Assembly (NCBI RefSeq): GCF_001522545.3
Contig: NC_031771.1
Coordinates: forward strand, 34,545,090 to 34,609,089
Length of the DNA: 64,000 nucleotides
Direction of reading: 5' to 3'
Source of the DNA: Parus major
Taxonomy: Eukaryota; Chordata; Aves; Passeriformes; Paridae
Translations under genes and position numbers: made by a program
The notes under the pieces: model-generated
The model's input: the letters and a program-made list of their open reading frames with translations, nothing else
Told to the model about the DNA's origin: nothing
The model's database searches: none
Shown here: positions 26,061 through 40,010 of the stretch, in pieces
How positions within the stretch are numbered: the stretch's first letter is position 1
Layout of the letters: the number at the start of each line of letters is the position of its first letter

Positions 26061-29000
26061 CAAGTAGGAAAACATTCCTTTTTTTACTTTCTGTAAGAGG
26101 CTAAGAGAAGCAGAACTTGGAACCTGAATCAGGAGACAAACATTTTATTCACACTAAAAGCCAGGGATATGCTTTACTGTTTTCCAGGCCAAAACACCCT
26201 TCCTCAGAGCTTAAGAAGAGAACCTTATAACCAGCCTCCAAAGAAATGTTTTCCATGGGCCACAGTATACTGCAGTTATTAAAAAAAAAAAACCCTAACA
26301 GAAACACCCTCACAGCAAAAAACCAAAAAAAAATCCCCCAAACCAAACAAGGAACTAGATGAATTGGCCTTGTCTCCTTATCCTGAGATAATCTGAAATT
26401 AGATGTCTTAGGAGTGTTGGGCTCTTGTTCCCTACATATGAAGATACTTTTTCAGACAAGAACCATCAAAAAGAGTCTTGTCAGCTATTACCAATCAGTG
26501 AACAGTATTTGACCATCAACAACACTGATTTTACTACCACTCACTCTGTTTTACTGATGCTGTTGGATCAGTTAACATTTCAGATTGTGTCTGTTAAAGT
26601 AAACACTGACTTGAGAACTCATAAAATATTTTAAAGATGCAAGTGCACACACCTTTATTTGAAACTAAAGTAGACATGTAAAGTAGTGGCTTTACTTCCT
26701 AGGAATTTTCAAATCATTAACTTGACCAAAAATCTGCTTTCTAAAGTATTTCAAAATATTTTGGAACACTCTATAAACACTCTCTTTGGAACACCTCTAT
26801 AAACAAGAGCTTCATTGACTTTTCTGAATTATCCCAGTTTATTCTAACGTGTGTTAAATCCTTCGTGATCTATAGATTTATTGGAATAACTCAGACAGGT
26901 AGAATGATGATGAGAGCAACTGCACCTCAAAATACATCTAATAGAACTTACTACAGCATCCAGTCTGAGCAGCCAGCTTATTTAGTCCTTCAGGACTGAC
27001 AGTCTGCTAGTTCATATAAACATTCTAGCTTATTGAGCAAAAAACTAGCACATTGAATTGTAAAGAATGTCAAAGCTTATAGATACTATACCATATAATT
27101 TCACAAGCTATGCTGTATTTGGCAGGTGTAATTTTCTTAAAAACTGCAGTGTAACTAACACTTTTAAAAATGCTTTGTCTCACTTGTAGACTGTAAGCAA
27201 CTACAAAATGAATACAATACCATGTAGAAAATAGGTACATAAGTCAGCCACTTTTAGAATATCACACCCATATGAGTATTTGTTTTGTTAGTACATGCAG
27301 CATGAGATTCTGATTCAAGTGTCTCCTTTCCTTGCACAGAACTCTATTTGCCACCCTAAGGGTGTATGAAGCATGTACTCTCTGACTATCTATGAGGAAA
27401 AAAAAAAAGAATGCTTTCCATATAAGTAATAGGGAAGGAAACCTTATTCTTTTTAGTGTTTGTTTAGCAGCTGAACTTCAAACATTCTCTGAAAAGCAAA
27501 CAACTCCAGGAAAAGGAAAATTGAAACACAACAAGAACACTGAACACATGGAATATTTTGAACTGCAACTGCAGATTAAATAACAGGTTAACAATTATGG
27601 GAACCAAATACATAGTTAGAAATCCAAGATAAAGGGAGGAACCAAACTACACAGGTTCATGACAAGTTAATTCTTCTACTGATAAGTTTGTAGGATCCCT
27701 GTTCATATTTTATACACCCTAGAATGAGAAATTTCTTTGAGCAATGAGGGACCATGAAGCATCAATTTCAAACAGAGTTTATTCTTTTAACATCCTTATA
27801 TGAAACAAATAGCAGGTGAAAACATCTGCATTTTAAATAACATTATTCTAGGTAAGATATATGAGAAAGCCAGCAAATAACACAATATCTTGGGTGCTAC
27901 TGCTTTAGCCTATAATTAATAACAAAAATGTCTCACTGCCTGGAAATATTGCATTACTGCATTGGAGAAACAAAGCAAGAGCTCCCTCTGTGTAACTCTG
28001 GATGCATTACTTTGTTGTACTGAATTATATTTTACAATATTCTGTGAATGTGAATGATGCATATCACAAATCCACAAAACTATTCAAAACAATCAGAGTT
28101 CTGAACAGTAGACTATTTTTTCTTCCCCCAGTATAAATAAGCAAGATTTACAGGCTAAAACATAAAAGATTTTTATACTACATGTGTAGTTAGGAAGGTA
28201 CAAGATTGGAATTTCAGATGAAGCACAAGAACTTCTGCTTGAAAGTAAGTTAAACCACACTAATAAGAAACACCCAAGGAAGATATTATTGCTACAGTTG
28301 GATAACAGTAGATTTTACCAATCTCAGCTGTTTTCCCTACCTCTCATTTGAAAACTTCTGCTCCCACAGCAGAACTCCTGAACTATCCCAGATGGTTCAC
28401 TATCTCACCCAGATCACCACAACAAATTATATTGACAATGCTTAGGGTTATTTTAATATCCTGTGTAGTAAATGGCAGTAGTTCAGAACTTGTTTCATGT
28501 GTGGTTGTTCCTGCTACAGAAGCAATAATCTCCAAGAGAATGAATACCAGGCAGACAAACAATAATTGCTTCAGCCAAAAGAACTCTAATCATTTGTGTT
28601 TGCAAATTAAAATTCTGAACACAAAGGTGATTCTTTAGTGATGTAATGCAGAAATGGGAACTGTTGCAACATTTCCGGGCTATCTTTGCAAGCATTCTTT
28701 TGCCTTATATAAACAATTCTTAGAGCTATTTGTAATTTTTCACAGAACTTTGGCAGATAACCCTGCAACCAAGGGGGAAAGAAAGAATTTTTTCACGAAA
28801 AATAATCAATAATTCATGATGGTAGAGAGCACTGTTAACATATAGTTGCTATAGACATTACTTACTGCCTTGAAGCTGTATAAAATGATTCTGAATGTCA
28901 CTGCACTTTCTATAATAAGAAAAAGCCATCCCTTGCTCATATTCTCCTTTCAGAAACAAAATATTTGCCAGCATACTTTAAATTAAAGTTGGAAAATTAC

Positions 29001-32000
29001 TTTCTGTCCTGAAGTTTGTGTCAGTTTTATTTTAAATTTAATGTGCTCTGAGAGAGATACGATTAATGTAAAAGGTAACTAAGATGTTAACAGCATGGAA
29101 GTCTTACTGTTCATTTTGAGATTTCTTCCTCTTCTCCTCAGTGGCCAGGCTGACAAGTATTTTGCACAGAGAAAAGAGAACAATGAGTGCTGGTAGCATA
29201 CTGACTTCACAAATTATTTTCTCATACCCTGAGGAAAGAACAAATTTTCTTTAACTTCAGAATCACTTGATATCTGGCAGAAATATTTATTGCCTGTCTG
29301 TCAAAACTTCCATCAGAATGTGTCACTTTGACCAGAGCACTCTCTTTTTTTCAAAATATGCTGTTGAGACAATTGCGACCTAATTGCTGAAGACATCAAC
29401 CAAGACTACTTTAAGAATTTTCAGACCCAGGTCAGCCTAAGAAAGCTGCTTCAGGAGTCTTAAAATTTATTAATAAGAAAGACGGTAACCAGCCTGAATA
29501 ATATGATTAGAGATTTCTGCCATGGTTGCATTTTGTACAGTACATTCCTCTCCCAAAGAATACATTGTCAGAGGTTTGGTGCTTCTAGAATTAATGAACA
29601 ACTTATTCAGATCTTCAGAGCACAAGTTTACTGCTGAGGTGTTAATGAGTCTCTAATTTATACTCTGGCTTTGTGGAACTCCTTATGTTGACATGTCCCC
29701 AGCACAGGATGCAGGCACTGCCCATCTGAATAACCTACTGGAAAATACTAGCAGAGTATTTTATTATTATATTATTATATAGGTACTCCTCTAGACATTA
29801 TACTTTTAGACACAATACTTTTGGTAACTATAATCTGCCCAGCATTACTGATTTGCTGGAAATCAGAGTATCAGGCCTCTGGCAATTCTTTGCATATTTT
29901 CCGGCTTCCTGAGCCTGTGCAATAGTATTACCTTCACTGCCTCTGTGAGATTAATTACACTAAATTTACTTCTGATGTGATCACACAGTTATTTGGGCTG
30001 ACAGGCCTAGCAAAATAATATCAATCTTCCCAACCAATGGCAGAAGCAGCATGAAGGGGGACAGCCAACATAGTTGAATCTTCCTTGGCTGCCAGAATGG
30101 TGGGAGGTAAACCACTGGCACCTGCTTCCTGTTACAAGGAAGTAGCTTTTAATTTTGAGTAAAAGAATAACAATTTACTCTAGGATCTAAGAGTGTATAC
30201 TGAGAAATTCTATTCAATAACAAAACTTTTGGAAGAAATCTGTTGTGTTGATCCATCTGTTCTGATAAAGAACATCTTAATAACTGAATTGTATCTTTTG
30301 TTAATATTTAATGTGAGTCAGGCAACACCAGTGTGAATTTGCATTCATAATTCCTTTTTGAAAAGATAATTTGACATGCCCTCCTTTTTCACTTTGCTAT
30401 GTATTCAGCCTTAGTTGCAAAGACCATTTACTGTGCTAATGCCTTTCCCCTTCAAAACTGTCTGTGCTTGCCATGTCTCATGATGAATACCCATTTGTAA
30501 ACAAAGTAGTGATGCATTATTATAGCTGAAGGGCATTGTTTTACCTGGATGTAAATTCATCATTTTTTAATGCATCACAGCTTGATGCTTGATATCTCAT
30601 CAAGTACTCTGAAAGCTTTGTTGACACAGATTGATGATCCAAACAATTAACTTAATAATGGCATAAGCAACTGGAGGTTTGTATTAACCAGAAAAAGAGG
30701 GGACCAAGTTCTTCCCTGGTGCATTCCTAACAAAGTCAAAGGAGGTATGTTGGAGAACTATTTATTGCAAACAATTTATTTGGTCCCTTGTTTTCATTTT
30801 CTGAGATAATTTTAAGAGTCTAGCTCTGCTGCATTAAGTATTCTGTAGAAAACAAATGGAAGCATTTTTTTAAACAGGTTATGTTCTGTTACACTTTATA
30901 AATAATTCTCCTTTCTCAGAGTAGTTTCAGAAAATATAATAATTTGTGAATATTCTGTTAGAGCTCAACTGGAGATAGCTGCTTCTCAGCTATTAACTAC
31001 TACACTTCACCTGAAACATGGTGTATAAATGGAGATGTGGTAACTACCATGGACATACTTCTGATTTGTTCTAATGTACAGTAAAATGACATTCATTAAA
31101 GCCTTTGTTCTTTGTTGTTTTTATAATTTGTCTAACTAGAAAAGCTTTCCTCTTCTAGCACTATCTATCTCAATGCATCTCTGTGTGGACCTGGGAATCC
31201 ACTGATAAATATATGGCATCATTTAAATTCAGAATTAACAAATAATAATTGTCATAAGAAAGATCTGCTGTGGATTTGATAGATTCTAGAAGACTGCAAC
31301 CTCATAATTATATACTTTGTTATCAATCTTTCTGATAACAACCTCTCAGAAAACTCAGCATCTAACAGAATTTAAAGAATAACTCTTAAAACTAGGGATC
31401 TTAGTTCTGTGATGGTTTAACAGGGACTCTAATGTCTTGTGCCAACTGATGTAATTGTACCTGGCAAACAGTGCATGGGAACTGCCAGTTTCAAGCTGGA
31501 GACTGACAGATGAGTAGCTTTTCTTTCTGAAGTGAGCCAGGTGCTTGGAGTTAGATGTAAAGGGCTTAGGTATTGCCTTGAAGCTAAGCTGTTTCATCCT
31601 CTCTTTGATAGTAATAAATGAGAGAAATTCATGAGTCAGATGACTATAAAAGTAACCTGGATCCAAAGATGACACCTGCCACCATCTGTCTGCCTCTTTT
31701 TTTTTTTCCTTTTTTTGAAGTTTTTGTCATTTTTTGTAAAATGGATAATTTCTACATCCTCATCACTCCCTTCCTCTACCAGAGTTTTTTAACTCAGACT
31801 TGGAATAAATTCTTCAGATATTTCACAGCAGTTGATATGTCTTTAACAGTACAGTTAGTGTTCCCATGTTAACACAAATCCTTTTCCATTTGTACATCTG
31901 GCACCACACAAAAAGTGTGAGCGCCTAGCTAAGTAATCTTCCTACCTGTAAGATATGGCTACACAGAGACAACAATTTATATTTGCCAGGTCTGTTGCAT

Positions 32001-35000
32001 GCATCAATGATCTTGCAGTTGTAATTTACTTTCAGAAGCAACAAAACCTTGTACGTTTCATGTCGAGGTACTTTTCTCTACCTTAGGAAACCTGATTTTA
32101 GTACAGTTGTTAACAAAGTAAAACAAGCACTGGTAACAGTTTATTGTATTAAGAAGCTGGGTATTCTCAATATAGGCTCGTTTTTTTTGAGAAGCAGAAA
32201 TCAGATTAAAATAATTCTAAAGAAACAAACTGTTAGAGATGATACAACATGCAAATAAAGATGATGATACTCCATATAGTATGCATTTGTTTGCTTATTG
32301 TTTGCTAATGCATTAAAAAAAAAAACAAAAAAAATGAGAAATGGAAGATTGTGACCAGTAGAGATCAGGGATAGAAGAACAGTAACTACCAGAGATCTAT
32401 GTACAGCCAGGTAAATTGAAGGTCAAATTGTGCTCCTAAAGTATAATAAGCTGTAGGGGAAACAATAATGCATACACAGGCTTGTATTTTAAATTAATTT
32501 TTTTGAAGTCTTTCAGTTCTAGATTAAATTCTTTTCTACTACTCATGACTTCTGAAAAACAGCGAATCTAAGCTGAATCCGAAGAGGTAAATGGGAACAC
32601 ATTTTTATCTTCTTTTATAATCTAAGAGTAAGGATTCATTCAAGAAAACAGGGTTGAAGTTAAAAGAGAATATTTTTATGAAACACATAATTAATGCATC
32701 GAACTCCCCACCACAAGATAAAAATGATGTAATAGCAGCAGACAGAAAAATAATGTATTTAATGGATGTTGTTACTCTAGACAGAACATTAAAATATATT
32801 TTCATAGATGTAAAGCAATTAGAGAATTGCAAGTCATATCAGATGTTTTGACAAAGCAAAAAAAGCATGGAAATGAAAGTGAAATAACATATATATCCCC
32901 CTGTTCAAACATCACTGTTATTACTATGCATTACAGAACGTGCACCACAACTCTGATTCTGAGGACTTGAACTTTTATTGTGCATCTTTTAGTTAGCATC
33001 TCTCCCCCCCTTCAACCCTATTCATTTTCTAAGAAAAGTGGGTACATCTTGGGTTTTTTCCAGTCACTCCTACTGTGTATAGTATTCTGGTGTAGAATGG
33101 TAAATAGTGAATGGATAAGATAAAGTGGTTTCTTTGACAGACAAAATTAATGTTGTGATGCATGGTCTGGAAAACAAAACTGTTCTAAACATCAAAAAAG
33201 TATTTTCTTCAAACATTGCTCAAATTGAATTAATTAATAGAGGTAGAACAGCTAAATATTTTGTCCACTAGCTAAATATTTTTTCCACTATCATATGCAC
33301 ATGAACCTTTTCCTTTATTTTGATGACAATGCATAGTCCCTTTTAAAGAAGGGTGTGTGCTCAGCCCTCATACAGTAGCTTGTGCAGCCCAAGCACTGCC
33401 GGTTGGAAGGGTATGTTTTACAGCCTGGGCTGTAAAGAATCTCCTTTGACCATGAGATTTGTGAAGAAAACTGCAGATCATCTTAAAAATGTCCTAAAGG
33501 TATAATAATCATCACATAGGCAAAGTCACCACAACAAAAAAAAACCAAAAACAAACAAAAAATTATCAATGTGTTAAAGTTCTTAAGTATGAATATTCTA
33601 ACTGACAAAGAGATATCAGGCAATGTGAAAAGTTAGTTTCAAGTTCAGTTTATCTAAAAAATCTTTTGATTTTTTTAAATGGATGCCATCTCTGTGAAAC
33701 TTGTTTCAGCTTTGCTGGAGTATTTGATGTTTGCCACCATCAGCTCCTCAAAAATAACAGATAAATAGGGTTTGGCATACCAATTCTTGTGACAGACTAG
33801 CCTATTTTACTTCTGTAGCTTGCTCTTCTAAGATTAGTGTAGGTGTGATGATAAGCTTCTTAATAGATGCCCATTAGGAAACTTGTCTTTTCTGTGCACA
33901 GAATCAAGAAAATTAAGTACATGTAATGATACATCTACATTTAGGCTAACACAGTTAAGGACAAAGTTACTTCCTCATTTTAAAAATAACTAGGTCTAAA
34001 CAGAGCTAGATGTGTCACTTGTAGATTACATATAGGTTGGTTCCATATACAGTGAGTTCTATTAGCACAGAAATTGAAATTTTCAATATAGGACTATGCA
34101 GATGCAAAGCACTATATTGTTTTATGCAATATATTGTTACAACTTTTAACAAGAAGCTGGAATTAAAATGTCTGCTACTAGTTTACACTGAGAACTCACC
34201 AGTACTACAAAACATATTATGCCATTTTATAGACAGAGCCATAATGAAAACATTGCTAAAGTAATGAGACTTGCCAGCTACTGATGAGACTCAGGAGAAA
34301 TTCTTTAACAGATGTTTCCCACATCAAACAGATACTTATCCCTCTCTGATTACCATGATCTTGAGAATTCATTACCTGATTCAATGATCAACACCTCTTC
34401 ATCAGTCCCATTAAAAAAAAAAAAAAGAAGAAACTTTCTTGAAATAGGTTTTTCCTTCCACAGCAGCTGATAAAATACATTATGGCCTTAAGTCCCTTAT
34501 GGTGAAACTGTATTACAGCATTGTTGTGTTCATGACATAATTAGGATCCTGTCAGCACATCAGTCATACACTGATGAATACACATCTCATTCCCTTTACC
34601 ATTTTAAAACTTACTATCCTCACAGTGACTAGTGACTACTGTACTACAAGCTGACAGGACACATGTGTATTTCTTTAAAATTTCAACTGCTGTCCTTCAG
34701 GATTATTTATTATTATTATTTACTGCAAACTTAGTTCAAAAATGTTCCTTTGACAGTTGTTATTTATTATTTTTAAATGACCCTAACATACAATGCACTG
34801 CATAATATTCCATCTGGATAGCCTCTTTCTTCAGCTGGAAGTTTCACTACTAAACATTGTTTAGCCACCTCTCAAGTAGAGATATCAAACCCTTTCTAGA
34901 GTAGGTAGTCATCACCTAAAGAAAAAAAAAAAAAATAGCAGCTTCTACCCTGACTGCAATTAGCAAGAAAATAAATTTCAGATACTAAACAAGCCTGGAA

Positions 35001-36529
35001 ATATGGAGGGTCAAATTAACCCAAATGAATACCCAGTTCTATTTGTTTCATCTTCTTTAATTTATAGAAATCTCCAAACCTAGATCAAACTAATAATATT
35101 TTTATATCTACAACATATATACTTCATTCCTAAAATAACTTGCTCATCTCACAAAACATTAATCATACATATAATACCACTGTACAGTAAAGTACAGTCA
35201 TTTTTACATACAAAATACCTTGAAATGAGCTGTAGCATACAGGCATTGAAAAGAAATTCTTGCCAAGGAAATGTGAAAGGTCACTTGACTTTTCACATTA
35301 TTATAAATGTTTAGAATTATGTTGTAGCTTTTTGTCAAATTTTACACCTCTTTAGTTTTCACTGAGTTTCAGAAGGAAAATAACACAGCTCAACTTGAGT
35401 GTTTTACTGTTTTTTATTTGCTTTAATATTTATCCTGTTAGTATGAATAATAACTCAGGTAGCTAAAATGGCATGATTTATTTTTGCTATACAGCCCATG
35501 CTATGGTTTCTTATGAATGGGATGAAATCAACAGGGATCTTGAGCCAAGAAAAATGACTTCTTAAATAGAAAGAAAATCTTTAAAATACATATTTTAATT
35601 CAATTAAAGTTTTTTGTTACTTTTCATATGTGTCAGAAGTAATGATTCCATTGAAATCAAAATTTTCAGCATAGACGTGACATAGAAAAACAAAACCCCT
35701 TGATTATCAATGAAAATTTCTTTATAGTAAGTAATCTTATTTAGTCTGGAACATAAAAGAGAGCACATCACTGAAAAACCGGGTAATTCCAGCAGAAGTG
35801 GTTTTTTATAATTGTATACTGGGAAACAATTAAATTGAACATCTGAACTTAGCCTAGCAGCTCAAAACCTACACTTCAAAAAATATCACCTTGCCTACCT
35901 CTTGCACATAAATCATAGAGTGCCACCTTGCCTGTGCAGCCCTTACTTTCTCAACTGCTAAAAATTGCTGGCATCATTAACTCACTTCATATTATGCTAT
36001 TTCTCTTTCTGCTGAACCTGTCATCACCTCATTTTCTCCTGCATCCCCCGGTTTGACAGATGCACTTGCAGTAACACTTTTCTAGTTTTTTACTTATTCA
36101 GAGTCTGCTATATTGCCAGCTTCCTCCTGAGAGCGCTGCTGGATCAGAAGCTTGCTTCCTATGCTGGCACGTAGAACTAAAGCAGAGCTCCAAGCACCAC
36201 AAGAACTGCAGTATTGTGTCCTACAGTTAGGCTGCTTATTTCCAACTTAACACATGCTGTGCAGATTTATCCATGATTTACAGAAACAATGAACTTTTCC
36301 AAGGGAAATGCATACAGCCCACATTTACTGGGGTCTAGACATCTCTGTCTCATTGACAGGTATAGGGAACATGCCTTATCTATATACATTCCACACAGAA
36401 CATTACATGTGAAGTACATTCACAGTTTCTGAAAAATCAAACAGATTTTTATTCTGTGTTATTTGTATGTGCATGATTTTTAGAGCTGATGATTATAGCT
36501 ATTTTTTGTGTACTTTACAAGTATATAAT
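26061..36529. other. Intergenic, A+T-rich, no gene recognised
   Basis: Contains A-runs (near 26,280, 34,410 and 34,920), a 20-bp tandem duplication (33,251-33,290) and AT/TTA simple stretches (near 29,760 and 34,710). Nothing else could be supported. Confidence 0.5.
33251..33290. repeat. 20-bp tandem duplication, one mismatch
   Basis: GCTAAATATTTTGTCCACTA is followed directly by a copy with a single G-to-T difference. Confidence 0.5.
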
Positions 36530-36592
36530 GTGGTATATCTATATTATATTATATAGTATATACCACTATATAATATAAAATTATATAGTGGT
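36530..36592. repeat. Overlapping inverted repeats, A+T-rich
   Basis: A 13-bp perfect stem, ACCACTATATAAT (36,562-36,574) with its complement at 36,580-36,592, closes a 5-nt loop. A second stem, GTGGTATAT (36,530-36,538) with ATATACCAC (36,558-36,566), shares the middle arm, so the two hairpins exclude each other. Confidence 0.5.
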
Positions 36593-37328
36593 GATTGCAG
36601 CATGGATAGATTGATATGGAACCCTATCAAAATCATGAAACTACCGATACAACATTATTTCAGTAAGGAATTTAAGGAGATTAATTAAAAATAAAAAACC
36701 ACTCTGCTGTTTCTAGAAAATCTTATAATCAAATAAGTTTTGTTACACTGTTAGACCATATGCATTTTTTTCTAAAAGCTACTTATAAAAATATGAAGTA
36801 AATTAATCCACCTGAAAAATCTAAAAATGTAGTTAGCAGTATCAAGTTGGGTTGCCTGTAGAGGGGTCTGTCAAGCTCTAGTCAGCTCCTTTCACTTCAA
36901 TACTTTAGAAGTGGTCAAAAGTTACTATACTAATAAAAGGAATACTGATAGACAGGCAAATGTACAGGGTAGACTTTGTCTCTGAAGAGTACTGTAGTTC
37001 ACTCTTTTGCTCAAGTAAGAACCAAACCATACTGTTTCCACTACCTTACCCCCTTACACCTGCTAAAAAGGAATATGTATCTTATGTAGCTGTTACTTTT
37101 CTCCAGCTGCTAAGTGTTTAACTTAGAAAACTAAAAAACTAAACAGTGAAACTAATTTGAAAACTAAACAGTGTTTCAATGTGTGGCTCATAAAATAGTA
37201 CATGCAATCACAATCTGTAAAATGATCCAAAAGTGGCAACAAAGAGAAACTGTTTTCATAATTTGCTCTTATCTTCTTAATACTTGTCTTGTTTTTAGTC
37301 TGCTTTTATTTCTAGTCAAGCTAGGATC

Positions 37329-37600
37329 CTAGAATTTATTCTGTGTAATATCTGCCAATTCAATTAACGGTCTGTTTACTCCCTCTTCCAGATCATTAAT
37401 GAAGATGTTAAATAAAACCAGTTCTAACACTAATCCCAGGGTGCCTTGGCAGACATTTCTGCTCACAACATAATTCATCATACCCTTTGTTTGGAGATTA
37501 CTTGGATGATATAGCTGATGTAAAAGAATGCTGCCCACCTGCTTGGCTGTGTTATCCACAGGGAACATATTACACCAATTACAAGAAAACTTCACTGACT
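37329..37600 (-). mobile_element. CR1/L3-type LINE reverse-transcriptase remnant
   Basis: On the - strand an 88-codon frame contains LVLELVLFNIFINDLEEGV then LIELADIT. CR1-clade reverse transcriptases have PVLFNIFINDL followed by a short spacer and FADD at the catalytic centre; here the catalytic Asp-Asp pair has decayed to Asp-Ile. Upstream of this the frame no longer matches. It is an old, inactive fragment in opposite orientation to NEIL3. Confidence 0.5.
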
Positions 37601-37803
37601 TTATTTGCTTCTTGCTGCAAGCCAGAAAATGAACAGTGTTGACAAGGTTCTAGAGAAGAGCTCTAAAAATTTTTGTTCCTGATACCTGAGAAACAGTTCA
37701 GCAACCAAATCACTGGAAATGCTCATCATAGAGGCACATTTCTACTCTTTGAGAAAAAGACTTACTAATTAATGGAGTTAGAGAGATGCAAAGTCCCAGG
37801 TTT

Positions 37804-37806
37804 AAA

Positions 37807-37837
<31 letters not shown>

Positions 37838-37838
37838 T
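37804..37838. repeat. (AAAT)n microsatellite
   Basis: About seven AAAT units with one imperfect unit at the left end. Confidence 0.5.
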
Positions 37839-39799
37839 ACTCAAAACCATCAACTTCTAAAAAAAAAACCAACTTATTTTGTGGAAGTGCTCCCAAACCA
37901 GAGTATATTCAGCTGAAAATCAGCTTCCTTTGAATCTTTAATAGTAAATTCTATGTAGCTGAAGTTGCATTTAAATTACTTTGTACAGAGACTTCTACAG
38001 ATGAAGAATTCTCTCAGTAATTTTCCACCCCAGATAATGATCTATGTAACATTGTCACTTACATGGTATCACCAATTGTTTTTCAGTGCTTGAATCTCCT
38101 GGTGTAGTTTTCCTTGTTGGTAAATCAGAATACAGATGGTTAAAACAAGGTCTTTCCCTCTTTGAAAAAATAAATAAAAAATAAGGCATTTAGTGGTAGT
38201 AGGCATTGTGACTTTCAACAGTTTTTATTCTATTTGTATAAATAATCTCTATAGTTAGTGTGATATAATCTCTATAGTGGAAGCCATAGTGGAAGCTTGC
38301 CACTATTACAAAAAGAGTCCAGGGGCTCATTTTCAAACAGCAGTCTGCTTAAACCCAAGATAATTGCAGCTGGTATTATTACTGTGTGATTTCATGATTC
38401 AGATATTATTTATGTTATTTGTGGATATAAATCCTATAAATGTGTTTCTGAAGTCCAGTGAGAAGCTTTGTTTTATTTTATGAAGTTCTTTCAGTTTCCT
38501 TCATCAGATTCTGTTTATTAGTATTAACCAACATTAATCTTTCCCTAATTACTCCAGTGTCTAAAACCTTTTACAACGATGGCACTTTTATTCACTGACA
38601 TAAACAGCCTCTTTTTTTTTTTATTAGATCTGACTTAAAATGGGTAATAGAATAGGTAGAGTCCACAACTACTTATCAATGACCCTCTTTTATCTGTGAT
38701 GAGCCACACTCTAAATAAAAAAAAAAAAATCTCACCATTATCACTGTAAATCTGTATGAGGGAAGTAAAGCCAAAGGCTGAAATACAGTAGAGAAAGTTC
38801 AAAACACCTGAAGGCAAAAGGAATAAATCATTCATAGTATTGCAATGTTGCCAACCCTTACACTGAAAAAGTGCATCCTAAAGAAAGGTTTTGTCCTTTC
38901 TGAACTTTCCGGTACTCCTGTCAAACCTCTTCCTCCTCAAGTTCTATCAGGTTATTCTCTACCAAATAACCTTGTTGCCAAAGCAACCTTCTCCCCACTT
39001 CACAAAACATCAGAAACTTTTTTGCACAGAAGTCCACCTTTTACTGCTGTAGCAGTTTAATCAGCAGCTGGTTTTGACAGTCCTCTGCCAACAGCTCTTA
39101 GACACAGTATTTCATTATCAGGAGGTGAAAAAACAAATAAATCTGAGTTGGCAGCATGTGCACAATACGATCTGGAACTTGTTTGAGTAACAAAGAATTT
39201 CACACGGAATTCAAAACCACAGCAAGAGTAACCTGGCTGATGAACAATGTAGAACTTAGACTCATAGGAAACAAGCAGATTGTAAGACACCTGTGCTCAG
39301 CTAGTCCCACTCAAAGCAAGGCAATTTTCATGGTGAGATTTGATTCCATAGGGTTTTACCCCAAGAGTACACTCTTAATACGGAGATTTCACAAGCACCC
39401 TGGACAAGGTGTGTCACCCAAACACTCCTGTTCTTAACCTCTTTTTATTAATTTATATTTTTTAATGTAGAAAAATATTTCCGTTCCTGAATTAATTCCT
39501 GAATGCCTCTTGTCCTTTTGCTGTGAGCCTCTGAGAGGAGCCTCTGCATCCTTAATATTCTTAAGCAGGTGAAGACAGATCAGAGAAGCATAGAAAGCCT
39601 TGCTTCTCTCTTCTGCCCAGCAAACACTGCTCTCTCAAGTTCTTGCCACCCAGCTCCTAAACATTGGTGGAGCTCGGCTGGACTCGCTTTAGTTTGTCAA
39701 AGTCTTCCTGTGCTGGGAAATCCAAAGCTACACATTGGAGTCCAGGTGTGGCTTCCCGTGATATTACTAAGCAGAGCCCATGGCTTTCTGTGGTGTAAG

Positions 39800-40010
39800 T
39801 GAGGCGAGCCGGTGCTTTCCCGTGGCCGGCCAAAGCGAAGGGGCGGCTGGCGGAGCGCCGCGGCCGTGCCGCACGGTGCAGTTCCCGCGCATGGCCAGGC
39901 GGGTGCGCTGCCGGGCCGCGCTCCCCGTGCCCGCTACCCCGTCCTGCCGCACAGAGCCCCGGCCAGCACCTGCGACGTGGGGTTATTCCGCCCCAGGAGC
40001 TGGACTTCGA
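39800..40010. promoter_or_regulatory. Orphan CpG island
   Basis: About 29 CpG dinucleotides fall within roughly 210 bases, by hand count, in DNA that is otherwise nearly free of CpG. It lies about 8.8 kb upstream of NEIL3. A consensus donor-like GTAAGT (39,795-39,800, + strand) sits at its left edge. Frames on both strands are open but show no recognised protein. Possible readings are a promoter of a non-coding RNA, an alternative NEIL3 5' exon, or an enhancer-type island. Confidence 0.5.

Larger units (their letters stand above)
36593..39790. other. Intergenic, with one LINE remnant
   Basis: A+T-rich DNA containing the RT-like fragment at 37,329-37,600 and an (AAAT)n microsatellite at 37,804-37,838. 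Otherwise nothing recognised. Confidence 0.5.

Noticed and set aside
31411..31620. Possible LTR start (TGTGATGGTTTAAC) in intergenic DNA
   Set aside because: Resembles the beginning of some songbird LTRs, but no matching interior or end was found.
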